This document shows positions 8,728 through 16,005 of a DNA stretch of 64,000 nt, piece by piece. This DNA is from an uncultured Hyphomonas sp. (GTDB taxonomy: Bacteria > Pseudomonadota > Alphaproteobacteria > Caulobacterales > Hyphomonadaceae), in contig NZ_OY787456.1 in the NCBI RefSeq assembly GCF_963678875.1, positions 1 through 64,000 on the forward strand. The letters are read 5' to 3'. Under the pieces are notes generated by a model. It was not told the origin of the DNA. It did no database searches and saw nothing but the letters and a program-made list of their open reading frames with translations. The first letter of the stretch is position 1, and each line of letters opens with the position of its first letter. The translations under genes were made by a program, and so were the position numbers.

Positions 8728-9375
8728 ATGACACAGGTCGCGCTGATCGATTACGGCTCCGGTAACCTCCACTCGGCCGAACGGGCCCTGCGGGAAGCCG
8801 TGACGCTGGCGGGAACGAGCCACGAGATTGTCGTGACCGATTCCCCCGACGCCATCCTCGAAGCCACCCGCATCGTCCTGCCCGGCGTCGGCCACTTTGC
8901 CGACTGCGCGGCGGGCCTGCGCGCCCGGGACGGCCTGGAAGAGGCGCTGAACGAGGCGGTGATCAAGCAGGCCAAGCCCTTCTTCGGCATCTGCGTCGGC
9001 ATGCAGCTGATGGCGACTGCGGGGCTGGAGGATGGCTACACGCCGGGCCTCGGCTGGATCAAGGGCACGGTGGACATCATCGCGCCGGGCGAAGGCTTCC
9101 GCGTTCCGCACATGGGCTGGAACGGGCTGGACTTCGCGCGCCTCACGCCGCACCCGGTCTTCGCAGACCTTGGCGAAGACCCTCACGTCTATTTCACCCA
9201 TTCCTATGCGATGAAGCCCGACAATCCGGCCGACGTGGTCGCGACGGCGGACTATGGCCACCCGATCGTGGCGGCGGTGGCCCGGCGCAACATGTTCGGC
9301 ACGCAATTCCACCCGGAGAAGAGCCAGAAGACCGGCCTCAAGATCCTCTCCAATTTCCTGCAATGGGCACCCTGA
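8728..9375 (+). CDS. hisH: imidazole glycerol phosphate synthase, glutamine amidotransferase subunit
   Basis: HisH hydrolyses glutamine and passes ammonia to HisF, forming imidazole-glycerol phosphate and AICAR. The class-I amidotransferase triad is visible: the nucleophile Cys in FFGICVGMQLM, and His and Glu in FGTQFHPEKSQK. The N-terminal VALIDYGSGNLHS and the oxyanion-strand LPGVGHFADC are typical. Length (215 residues) is normal. It is followed by an inverted repeat, then hisA, on the same strand. Confidence 0.97.
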   Translation: MTQVALIDYGSGNLHSAERALREAVTLAGTSHEIVVTDSPDAILEATRIVLPGVGHFADCAAGLRARDGLEEALNEAVIKQAKPFFGICVGMQLMATAGLEDGYTPGLGWIKGTVDIIAPGEGFRVPHMGWNGLDFARLTPHPVFADLGEDPHVYFTHSYAMKPDNPADVVATADYGHPIVAAVARRNMFGTQFHPEKSQKTGLKILSNFLQWAP

Positions 9376-9379
9376 CAAG

Positions 9380-9450
9380 GCTCACCCTGAGCGAAGTCGA
9401 AGGGCGAGCCGACCGCACGCACCCATCCTTCGACTTCGCTCAGGATGAGC
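9380..9450. repeat. REP-like imperfect inverted repeat between hisH and hisA
   Basis: Two 24-base arms, 9380-9403 (starting GCTCACCCTGAGCGAAGTCG) and 9427-9450, are inverted copies with one mismatch, separated by 23 bases. As RNA this would make a long hairpin between the hisH stop and the hisA start. Similar palindromic units (CCCTGAGC..GTCGAAGG) are, from memory, scattered through many alphaproteobacterial genomes. It lacks a following T-run, so it is not a classic terminator. Confidence 0.8.
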
Positions 9451-9466
9451 GCTAAAGAGACACGAC

Positions 9467-10198
9467 ATGACCTTTACCCTCTACCCCGCCATCGACCTGA
9501 AAGACGGCCAGTGCGTGCGCCTGCTGCGCGGCGAGATGGACCAGGCGACCGTCTTCTCCGACAGCCCGGCGGCGCAGGCCAGATCCTTCCGCGACGCGGG
9601 CTTCACCCATCTTCATGTGGTGGACCTGAACGGTGCCTTCGAGGGCAAGGCCGTGAACCGTGCGGCGGTCGAGGCGATCCTGAAAGCCACCGATGCGCCG
9701 GTGCAGCTCGGTGGCGGCATCCGCACGCGGGCCCAGATCGACGCCTGGCTGGAGGCCGGCATTTCCCGCGTCATCCTCGGCACCGTGGCCCTGCGCGATC
9801 CGGAGCTGGTGAAGGAAGCCGCCCGCGCCCTGCCCGGCCAGGTCGTCGTCGGCATCGATGCGAAGAATGGCATGGTCGCCGTCGAAGGCTGGGCCGAGAC
9901 CAGCGACATGAAGGCGACGGAACTTGCCAAGGCTTTTGAGGGCTGCGGCGTCGCCGCCATCGTCGCGACGGACATCGGCCGCGACGGCCTGAAGACCGGC
10001 GTCAATGTTCCGTTCACGGCAGAGCTCGCAAACACCGTCTCCATCCCCGTCATCGCCTCCGGCGGCGTCGCCAGCGTGGACGACATCCGTGCCCTGATGG
10101 CGGCAGACGCCCCGATTGCGGGATCTATTTTGGGGCGGGCGCTTTACGATGGGGATATTGTGCCGAGTGAGGCTATTGAAACTGCGGCTAAATCTTAA
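9467..10198 (+). CDS. hisA: phosphoribosylformimino-AICAR-phosphate isomerase
   Basis: HisA converts ProFAR to PRFAR, the substrate of HisF/HisH. The 243-residue (beta-alpha)8 barrel shows YPAIDLKDGQCVRLLRG with the first catalytic Asp, the phosphate-binding QLGGGIRT, and TDIGRDGLKTGVN with the second catalytic Asp, then VIASGGVASVDD. A complete gene with a normal start. Downstream, the AT-richer BrnTA-like cassette separates it from hisF. Confidence 0.97.
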   Translation: MTFTLYPAIDLKDGQCVRLLRGEMDQATVFSDSPAAQARSFRDAGFTHLHVVDLNGAFEGKAVNRAAVEAILKATDAPVQLGGGIRTRAQIDAWLEAGISRVILGTVALRDPELVKEAARALPGQVVVGIDAKNGMVAVEGWAETSDMKATELAKAFEGCGVAAIVATDIGRDGLKTGVNVPFTAELANTVSIPVIASGGVASVDDIRALMAADAPIAGSILGRALYDGDIVPSEAIETAAKS

Positions 10199-10213
10199 AA
10201 ACGCTCGGGGAAT

Positions 10214-10846
10214 CTAGCCGAAGTGTGCTTTTAGAAGTTGGACATGCTCGTCCGTTTTCAATGGAGCCCGTGAATAGAATATGTTTTCTGCAAAGAGCTT
10301 ACCCTGCCGTCGCTCCAAAGAGAAAGTGAGTTGGGTACTGGCATCTTCTTCCAACACCGGAGAGTTAAACTCAATCTTTGACAAGGCAAGCACTCCCATT
10401 CCCGGATGGGATTGATCAATTTTGTCGTTCATCGAGTTTTGAATTGGTTGGATCTCTGTGTACCGCGCCAAAGGATCTTGATCCCACTGCACTTCCAAGA
10501 TGCTGTCGTACCCGACCACTTCGATAGATATTTGCATTTTGAATTGCTTCTCAATTGCCCCAACCACATCTCGCAGAAGTTCTTCCGTAAACGTGGTATC
10601 TTCGCCCGTCTCAGCGATAAATCCAGATGACTCGATAACTAAACGTCGGATAGCTTTTTCTCTGAATTCGCCGTATTGAAATTCCCCGCCCTCTTCGGCG
10701 AACATTCGCTCCAATGTGATTGGAGCTTCGAAAAACTTGTACCTTGATTGCAGAAACTCTCTTACGTCGTACGCAGACATTGGATCACCGGATTTGAACT
10801 CGGTGAGAAATGAACAACCTGCTTTAAGAACTTTTATGACGTTCAT
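10214..10846 (-). CDS. unknown protein, third gene of the BrnT/BrnA cassette
   Basis: A 210-residue soluble protein starting MNVIKVLKAGCSFLTEFK. I do not recognise its family. It has no signal peptide or membrane segment; the pattern is mixed alpha/beta with helices around residues 27-75 and several strands in the second half (ISIEVVGYDSILEVQW, TQLTFSLERRQGK). The ATG overlaps the stop of the antitoxin gene as ATGA, so translation is probably coupled. An upstream in-frame ATG at 10870 would overlap further. The gene and its two upstream partners are clearly AT-richer than the flanking his and peptidase genes, suggesting acquisition. It could be a third toxin-antitoxin component, a chaperone or regulator, or a separate cargo gene. 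Confidence 0.7.
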   Translation of the reverse strand: MNVIKVLKAGCSFLTEFKSGDPMSAYDVREFLQSRYKFFEAPITLERMFAEEGGEFQYGEFREKAIRRLVIESSGFIAETGEDTTFTEELLRDVVGAIEKQFKMQISIEVVGYDSILEVQWDQDPLARYTEIQPIQNSMNDKIDQSHPGMGVLALSKIEFNSPVLEEDASTQLTFSLERRQGKLFAENIFYSRAPLKTDEHVQLLKAHFG

Positions 10847-11337
10847 TCTGCGTGAGCTTTTCGCAACCATTGCTTTTGCGGTGCCTGTTGCCTAGGGGGC
10901 GTTATTGTATTTCTTCTTTGATAGTGCGTCATAACGATCCCGGCTGGTTTTGCTCCGGCAGTCTGTGCGCCCTCGTTTATCGCACCAGACAGCGAGTTAT
11001 GGATAAACTCGACCCAATACCGATGTTGGTCATTTTGGTCAGGGGCTTCATAGAGATCGGATATCAGCAATTCCAGTTTGTTAGAAGAAAACCCTTCGAA
11101 CCAAGAGTGAACCAATGATTGTGAGGCACTCTCCTGAACCATGCTCCGACGCAGTGCGTCGTTGATAGCCTTATGTCGGATCGTTCCGTTTTTACTGAAG
11201 TACTCGATCACGTCTTTATCTAACCAAACACTTATTTGCTGAACCGGCTGTCTCCGTTTCGCCGTTTTCATCCAACGTTCGTTGATAAGCGGCTCACCGC
11301 TTGGACGCTTCACTGGTTCATTGTCCTCAGAATGCAT
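10843..11337 (-). CDS. brnA: BrnA-type antitoxin with long C-terminal extension
   Basis: This 164-residue protein contains, at about residues 30-62, QQISVWLDKDVIEYFSKNG followed by IRHKAINDALRRSM, the ribbon-helix-helix DNA-binding segment typical of BrnA antitoxins. BrnA neutralises BrnT and represses the operon. Known BrnA proteins usually end just after this segment; here about 100 further residues follow, ending basic (RRNTITPPRQQAPQKQWLRK). The start ATG (MHSEDNEPVKR) overlaps the end of the toxin gene by 11 bases and the stop overlaps the next gene by 4. The family call rests on the RHH pattern plus the toxin neighbour; the function of the extension is unknown. Confidence 0.78.
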   Translation of the reverse strand: MHSEDNEPVKRPSGEPLINERWMKTAKRRQPVQQISVWLDKDVIEYFSKNGTIRHKAINDALRRSMVQESASQSLVHSWFEGFSSNKLELLISDLYEAPDQNDQHRYWVEFIHNSLSGAINEGAQTAGAKPAGIVMTHYQRRNTITPPRQQAPQKQWLRKAHAE

Positions 11338-11617
11338 ATTCGTTGAAGGTCCTTCGTTCCTGATTGGTAGCCTTCCAAACACTTATGATGTGCTCGATTT
11401 CACCACGTTCAACCATAATCACGCACAACAAGCGGCCTGCATAGTCCATTCCAAGTACCTTAAGCCTCCTTTCTCCATAATCCATGTCATCCTCACGGCG
11501 TTGATAAATGGGACCTTGTCCGGTCAGCACTTCCAATCCGCTTTCAAAGCTTACCCCATGATTTGCGAGATTCTTCGCCGCTTTGTCATCGTCCCAGCTG
11601 AAACGGCCATTATTCAT
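11327..11617 (-). CDS. brnT: BrnT family type II toxin (ribonuclease)
   Basis: A 96-residue protein with the BrnT hallmarks: FSWDDDKAAKNLANHGVSFE at the N-terminus, a central YGERRLKVLGM strand, LLCVIMVERGEIEHIISVW, and the closing ATNQERRTFNEY. BrnT toxins fold like RelE-type RNases and block translation; the gene normally precedes brnA, as here. Normal length, no frameshift. The toxin-antitoxin cassette is AT-rich and sits between hisA and the M24 peptidase. Confidence 0.9.
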   Translation of the reverse strand: MNNGRFSWDDDKAAKNLANHGVSFESGLEVLTGQGPIYQRREDDMDYGERRLKVLGMDYAGRLLCVIMVERGEIEHIISVWKATNQERRTFNEYAF

Positions 11618-11683
11618 TCCCGACCATCAAATCACGGCGACCATTTGCTACGGTCTAGCTACATCTCTGTTTCTGCGAAACTA

Positions 11684-11712
11684 TTCCTACTAAAGAGGGG
11701 TATTCTTATCAA
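11684..11712 (-). promoter_or_regulatory. possible promoter of the brnT-brnA-orf cassette
   Basis: Reading leftward, TTGATA (11712-11707) is followed after 17 bases by TAGGAA (11689-11684), a fair -35 but poor -10 match, about 65 bases upstream of the brnT start. The surrounding 11618-11770 stretch is AT-rich and non-coding. Identified by eye only. Confidence 0.3.
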
Positions 11713-11774
11713 CCGAAAGTTATCGCATCCGGGAGAACTAGAAGTTTGAGGTAGCGACGCCCCACGTACTCAAT

Positions 11775-12473
11775 TCACCCCCGCAACAACCGCTCATAAA
11801 AGCCGCCCCATTGCCGGCCCGGTTCCACGAGATGCGCCTCCAGGATCCAGTAGCGGGGGCGGCCGAGATGGTCGGGCGTGCTCAGCGGCTGCGGATTGTC
11901 CGGCCAGAGGCGTTGGTGGGCCTGTTCCAGCGGCCAGGTCCGGTGCGGGAATTCCCCCACGGTGTGCCCGGCGATCTTGCCGCCGAAATGATAGCCCCGC
12001 GCCTCCGCCGCGCGGCAGGCAAAGTCGTAAACCTCCGCCCCCGTCACATCCGGCTTTGACAGCGTGAAGGCGCGCATTTCCTCGAACACGTCCGGCAGCG
12101 CGGCCACCAGCGCGTGGCGGGCAGGGTCCTGCCCCATCGCATAGGTGCGGCCGACGTCTGCCTCGGCCTCTTCGAAGACGGGGCCCATGTCGACATAGAC
12201 CGTGTCCTCCGGCCCGATGGTCACTTCGTCCGGCCGGTCTGTGAAGATGCAGGTCGTATTGACGCCCGCGCGCACCAGGCGCTGGTGCCAGTTGCGCTTT
12301 ATGCCGAACTGGTCCGCCGCGAGGGTTTCGATGTCGCGGTCAACCTCGCCCTCCGTGCGGCCCGGCTTCATGATGCCCGCAGCCTCGATTGCGTCCAGCA
12401 GCGCGAAGGCGCGTTCCTCTGCGTCCACCAGTCTTGCCCAGCGGGCGGCTTCGTCTTTGTCGTGATTGGCCAT
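11775..12473 (-). CDS. M24 family metallopeptidase (Xaa-Pro aminopeptidase-like)
   Basis: A 232-residue pita-bread-fold protein without the usual N-terminal creatinase domain. Metal ligands in family order are visible: Asp in VYVDMGPV, Asp in EADVGRTY, His in KIAGHTVGEFPH, Glu in ILEAHLVEP and Glu in GGFYERLL, so it should bind two metals and be active. Substrate may be proline peptides or a small molecule; the short length leaves creatinase- or ectoine-hydrolase-like roles open. It lies just upstream of the toxin-antitoxin cassette on the same strand. Confidence 0.88.
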   Translation of the reverse strand: MANHDKDEAARWARLVDAEERAFALLDAIEAAGIMKPGRTEGEVDRDIETLAADQFGIKRNWHQRLVRAGVNTTCIFTDRPDEVTIGPEDTVYVDMGPVFEEAEADVGRTYAMGQDPARHALVAALPDVFEEMRAFTLSKPDVTGAEVYDFACRAAEARGYHFGGKIAGHTVGEFPHRTWPLEQAHQRLWPDNPQPLSTPDHLGRPRYWILEAHLVEPGRQWGGFYERLLRG

Positions 12474-12522
12474 GCCCCAGACATGAGGGGGGCCTCACGG
12501 AGAGTCAAACCTTGTGAAGGCT

Positions 12523-13287
12523 TTACGCCACGGCCACCCTGAGCGGCCCGGCGGGCGGCGTTTTCACCGCGCAATTCCTGCCCCGGGCCTTTGCGTCGTA
12601 CAGCGCATGGTCTGCGCGGCTCAGCTGGGAGGAGAGGTTTTCTCCCGCCTCCGCCACGCACCAGCCAAGGCTGATCGTCACCGGCAGGCCAGCCGGGTGG
12701 CGGTGTTCCACTTCGCGGACCAGCGCCTCCAGCCAGATGCGGGCGGCGGCTTCGCTGGCGAACATGCCGGCGACGGCAAACTCCTCCCCGCCAAGCCGGG
12801 CCAGAACGATAGTGTCGGACGAAAGGTCTGTCAGCGCGGCGGCCAGCGCCTTCAGCACCCGGTCGCCCGTGTCGTGGCCATGGGTGTCGTTGATGCGTTT
12901 GAAGAAGTCGATATCGGCAATGGCGCAGGCGAAAATATCGGTGCTACGGCGGGACCGGGACAAGAGCGCCCCGGCCTGCGCGAAAAAGGCGCGCCGGTTC
13001 GGCAGGCCCGTCAGTTCGTCATGATTGGCCAGCCGGTGGTTTTCGTTTGCCAGCCGCTGGGCCCGGATATGGGCCCGCAGGATGAAGAAGCTGCACGTCG
13101 GCGCGATCAGGGCCGGAAGCACCACACAGGAAATGTAGATGTCCTGAAGGCGGATCACCGGATCAATCTGCAGCCAGACCCAGACAGGGAAAAAGGAGAA
13201 GAAGACGGAAGCAATCGTGATGATCGCCCCAGCCCGCACCGCCCGGCGCACATCGCGCGGCGGCATCCAATCCCATCCCAGTCCCAT
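12523..13287 (-). CDS. diguanylate cyclase (GGDEF), membrane-anchored
   Basis: A 254-residue protein with two hydrophobic segments (about residues 18-40 and 50-70) and a single C-terminal GGDEF domain. The active-site motif is RLGGEEFAV (GGEEF, a permitted variant), preceded by DELTGLPNRRAFF and IADIDFFKRINDTHGHDTGD. It should make c-di-GMP at the inner membrane. No clear RxxD inhibitory site was seen. It opposes the EAL phosphodiesterase at 2.4-4.2 kb. Divergent from hisF. Confidence 0.92.
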   Translation of the reverse strand: MGLGWDWMPPRDVRRAVRAGAIITIASVFFSFFPVWVWLQIDPVIRLQDIYISCVVLPALIAPTCSFFILRAHIRAQRLANENHRLANHDELTGLPNRRAFFAQAGALLSRSRRSTDIFACAIADIDFFKRINDTHGHDTGDRVLKALAAALTDLSSDTIVLARLGGEEFAVAGMFASEAAARIWLEALVREVEHRHPAGLPVTISLGWCVAEAGENLSSQLSRADHALYDAKARGRNCAVKTPPAGPLRVAVA

Positions 13288-13346
13288 GCCTCCTTCTATG
13301 CACGATCATGCTTAAGGCGGGGTCCAGACAGTCTGTGAAATTTGAT

Positions 13347-13391
13347 CCATATATGGTCCATACATGGTGTTTATACGGTGTTTTATACGGT
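13347..13391. repeat. tandem near-palindromes and repeats upstream of hisF
   Basis: CCATATATGG (13347-13356, a perfect palindrome) is followed one base later by CCATACATGG (13358-13367), then TTTATACGGT twice (13370-13379 and 13382-13391). This AT-rich block lies between the divergent diguanylate cyclase and hisF starts and may be an operator or promoter region. No known regulator site was recognised. Confidence 0.5.
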
Positions 13392-13475
13392 ACCGCGCCC
13401 CTGGAGGGGTGGTGGACAAGGTGTGGGACAGATCGCAGCTTTGCGGGCGCCGCTTTCCCGGCTAAAGCCATGGCC

Positions 13476-14237
13476 ATGAGCCTCAAGACCCGCATCATCC
13501 CCTGCCTCGACGTGAAAGACGGCCGCACCGTCAAGGGCGTCAACTTCGTGGACCTGAAAGATGCGGGCGACCCCGTGGCGCTGGCCAAGGCCTATGACGC
13601 GCAGGGCGCCGACGAGCTCTGCTTCCTCGATATCACCGCCAGCCACGAAGGCCGCGGCACCCTTCTGGACATCGTCTCGGCCACGGCGGAACAGTGCTTC
13701 ATGCCGCTCACTGTAGGCGGCGGCGTGCGCAGCGCGGACGATCTCGTCGCGCTCCTGCGGGCAGGCGCCGACAAGGTGGCGATCAATTCCGCTGCCGTCG
13801 CAGACCCGTCCGTCATCTCCCGCTGCGCGGCCAAGGCCGGGCGCCAGGCGGTGGTCGTTGCCATCGATGCCCGGCGCGTCGCGGACCATTGGGAAATCTT
13901 CACCCATGGCGGGCGCACCGCCACCGGCATCGATGCTGTCGACTTTGCAAGGGAAGCCGAGAAGCGCGGCGCCGGCGAGATCCTGCTGACCAGCATGGAC
14001 AAGGACGGTACGAAATCCGGCTATGATATCCCGCTGCTGAAAGCGGTCACATCTGTTGTAAACATTCCGGTTGTGGCCAGCGGCGGCGCCGGCAGCGTGG
14101 ACGACATGCCGGCTGCCGTTCTGGACGGCGGGGCGACGGCCGTGCTCGCCGCCTCGATCTTCCATTTCGGTGAAGCCACCGTGGCCGACGCCCGGCGCGC
14201 GCTGCACGCCGCCGGGGCCCCGGTGCGGCCGTTCTGA
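13476..14237 (+). CDS. hisF: imidazole glycerol phosphate synthase, cyclase subunit
   Basis: HisF uses ammonia from HisH to close the imidazole ring. The protein (253 residues from MSLKTRIIPCLDVKDGRTVK) has the first catalytic Asp in CLDVKDG, the second in TSMDKDGTKSGYD, and phosphate-binding LTVGGGVRS and VVASGGAGS loops. The start was chosen because HisF proteins begin a few residues before RIIPCLD; a longer frame to 13308 reads through AT-rich repeats. Together with hisB, hisH, hisA and hisE it supplies the middle of the histidine pathway. Confidence 0.96.
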   Translation: MSLKTRIIPCLDVKDGRTVKGVNFVDLKDAGDPVALAKAYDAQGADELCFLDITASHEGRGTLLDIVSATAEQCFMPLTVGGGVRSADDLVALLRAGADKVAINSAAVADPSVISRCAAKAGRQAVVVAIDARRVADHWEIFTHGGRTATGIDAVDFAREAEKRGAGEILLTSMDKDGTKSGYDIPLLKAVTSVVNIPVVASGGAGSVDDMPAAVLDGGATAVLAASIFHFGEATVADARRALHAAGAPVRPF

Positions 14238-14240
14238 CGC

Positions 14241-15068
14241 CTATTCCGCGAAGACGGGTTTCCGCTTCTGCATCTCGGCCATCACCGCTTCCATCTGGTT
14301 GGGCGTGCGGATGACTTTCAGCTGCTCGGTGCTTTCCAGCATCAGGAGGTCAGCATCTGTCAGCTCTGCCATGGCGTTGCAGAGCGTCTTCGCCCCGCGC
14401 ATTGCGGCCGGGTTCTTGTTGGCAATGATCCGGGCGAGCTTCAGCGCGTCCTCATGCGGCGTGTCGGAGACGTGTGTGGCAAAGCCCATGGCGTGGGCCT
14501 CGCGGCCGTTGAACTCGCGGTTCGTGTAGGTCAGCTCGCGGATCACATCGTCGCGCGCATTGCCGCGCCACAGCGGGAAGCCGGCCATGTCCGGCACCAG
14601 GCCCCATTTCATCTCCATGATCGCACAGCGCGTATCCGGATGGATAAAACGCACATCCGCGCCCGACAGGATCTGGAACCCGCCGCCAAAGGCCACGCCG
14701 TGAGCCGCCGCAATCACAGGCACTTCCAGCTTGCGCCAGCCCCAGGCGACGTATTGGGCAAGGTTCGCGTCGCCGAAGGCCCGTGTGGCAAGGTCGCCCG
14801 TCGCGCCGCCTGATTTCTTCTCCCCGCCGCCCGAGGAATTGCCAGAGGAATTACCCGACATGCTGGAGAGGTCCAGGCCCGCGCAGAAGGCGCGCCCCTC
14901 CCCCGACAGCACGACGCAGCGCAGGCCCTTGGTGCCGTGCAGTTCCTCGATCGTGTCGGCCAGCGCCTGGAACTGGGCAGGGTCGAGCGCATTCATCTTG
15001 TCGGTGCGCACCATGCGGACATCGGCGATGCCATCCTCAAGATGCGTGATCGTCACCCGGTCGTTCAT
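14241..15068 (-). CDS. crotonase-family protein (enoyl-CoA hydratase/isomerase)
   Basis: A 275-residue crotonase. The first oxyanion-hole segment is GRAFCAGLDLSSM and the second HGVAFGGGFQILSGADVRF. The usual catalytic Glu region reads AIMEMKWGLVPDMAG, with Glu in MEMKWG and Asp in PDMAG, closer to isomerases and other crotonase variants than to classic hydratases. A low-complexity Gly/Ser insert (about residues 70-90) follows the first motif. It acts on a CoA thioester; substrate unknown. Divergent from hisE. Confidence 0.88.
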   Translation of the reverse strand: MNDRVTITHLEDGIADVRMVRTDKMNALDPAQFQALADTIEELHGTKGLRCVVLSGEGRAFCAGLDLSSMSGNSSGNSSGGGEKKSGGATGDLATRAFGDANLAQYVAWGWRKLEVPVIAAAHGVAFGGGFQILSGADVRFIHPDTRCAIMEMKWGLVPDMAGFPLWRGNARDDVIRELTYTNREFNGREAHAMGFATHVSDTPHEDALKLARIIANKNPAAMRGAKTLCNAMAELTDADLLMLESTEQLKVIRTPNQMEAVMAEMQKRKPVFAE

Positions 15069-15165
15069 CTGGAATCCTCCTTGTTTGGTTTAAAAGTGAC
15101 GCGGGCGGGGCCTGCGTCAAGCGGGCAGGCTTCCTCCCCTCGCGGAAGGAGGGTATGGAGGCGCC

Positions 15166-15513
15166 ATGTCTATTCTCGGATCCGCCGACCGCCTCGCCGA
15201 AGCCCTCGCCCATCTGGGCATGACCATCGATACGCGCGCGGAAACCGGCGACGCCAGCGCGTCCTGGACGGCAAAGCTGCTGTCGAAAGGCATCGGCGCC
15301 TGCGCGGACAAGGCGGAGGAAGAAGCCGGCGAATTCATCCAGGCCCTACGCGAAGAGACCGACGACCGCGTCGCCAGCGAGGCTGCGGACATGCTCTACC
15401 ACGCCCTTGTTGCCCTGCGCGTGCGGGGCGTCAGCCTCGATGATGTGGCAGCGGCGCTGGAAAAGCGGCAAGGCACGAGCGGCATTGCCGAAAAGGCGAG
15501 CCGCAAGGACTGA
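15166..15513 (+). CDS. hisE: phosphoribosyl-ATP pyrophosphatase
   Basis: HisE hydrolyses phosphoribosyl-ATP to phosphoribosyl-AMP, step two of histidine synthesis. The 115-residue all-alpha MazG-like protein carries the metal-binding acidic helices KAEEEAGEFIQAL and SEAADMLYHALVALR. It is a stand-alone enzyme, not fused to HisI, as is usual in alphaproteobacteria. It follows hisF but is separated from it by the opposing crotonase gene. It converges with a GNAT gene. Confidence 0.95.
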   Translation: MSILGSADRLAEALAHLGMTIDTRAETGDASASWTAKLLSKGIGACADKAEEEAGEFIQALREETDDRVASEAADMLYHALVALRVRGVSLDDVAAALEKRQGTSGIAEKASRKD

Positions 15514-15516
15514 GCG

Positions 15517-16005
15517 TCAGATCTTCCGCTCCAAATAGATCACTTCCTTTTCGCCGGGCACGAAGGCCTGCGAACCCACTTCCTCGAAGCCAAGCCGCTT
15601 ATGGAAGCGTAGTGAGCCCGGGTTGGGCGGCAGGCGGTTCACTTCGCAGCCGATGGCATCGTAACGCCCGGCACAGGCCGCGAAGGCGGCCTGATACAGC
15701 GCCTCCCCAATCCGCTGGCCTCGCGCGGACGCGTCGATGGCGATCCGGTCGACATAGTTCACATTGCCGCCGCGCGCCTCAAACCAGCGGAGATTGTCGC
15801 TGGTATAGGCGGCAATACCGGGCGGAACGAGGTTCAGGAAGCCAATCGGACGGCCGATCTCATCCACCGCGACGAGGCATTCGGACAGGGACACCCATTT
15901 GCCGAGGCTTTCGATCGTTTCGCGGCTGACGCCCGGCACACCCTGCTCGTTGATCGCGTGCAGGGCTGGCAGGTCTGCGGGCGCATAGGCCCGGATTGTG
16001 GTCAT
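15517..16005 (-). CDS. GNAT family N-acetyltransferase
   Basis: A 162-residue GNAT enzyme: IRAYAPADLPALHAINEQ at the start, VDRIAIDASARGQRIGEAL as the acetyl-CoA loop, and NPGSLRFHKRLGFEEVG near the end. Its substrate is unknown; the arrangement resembles a group annotated only as GNAT in related genomes. Its ATG overlaps the stop of the upstream DUF6065-like gene by 4 bases. Confidence 0.88.
   Translation of the reverse strand: MTTIRAYAPADLPALHAINEQGVPGVSRETIESLGKWVSLSECLVAVDEIGRPIGFLNLVPPGIAAYTSDNLRWFEARGGNVNYVDRIAIDASARGQRIGEALYQAAFAACAGRYDAIGCEVNRLPPNPGSLRFHKRLGFEEVGSQAFVPGEKEVIYLERKI

Noticed and set aside
13308..13475. Extended N-terminus for HisF
   Set aside because: HisF proteins start at the MSLKTRIIPCLD position; the extension covers palindromic repeats.
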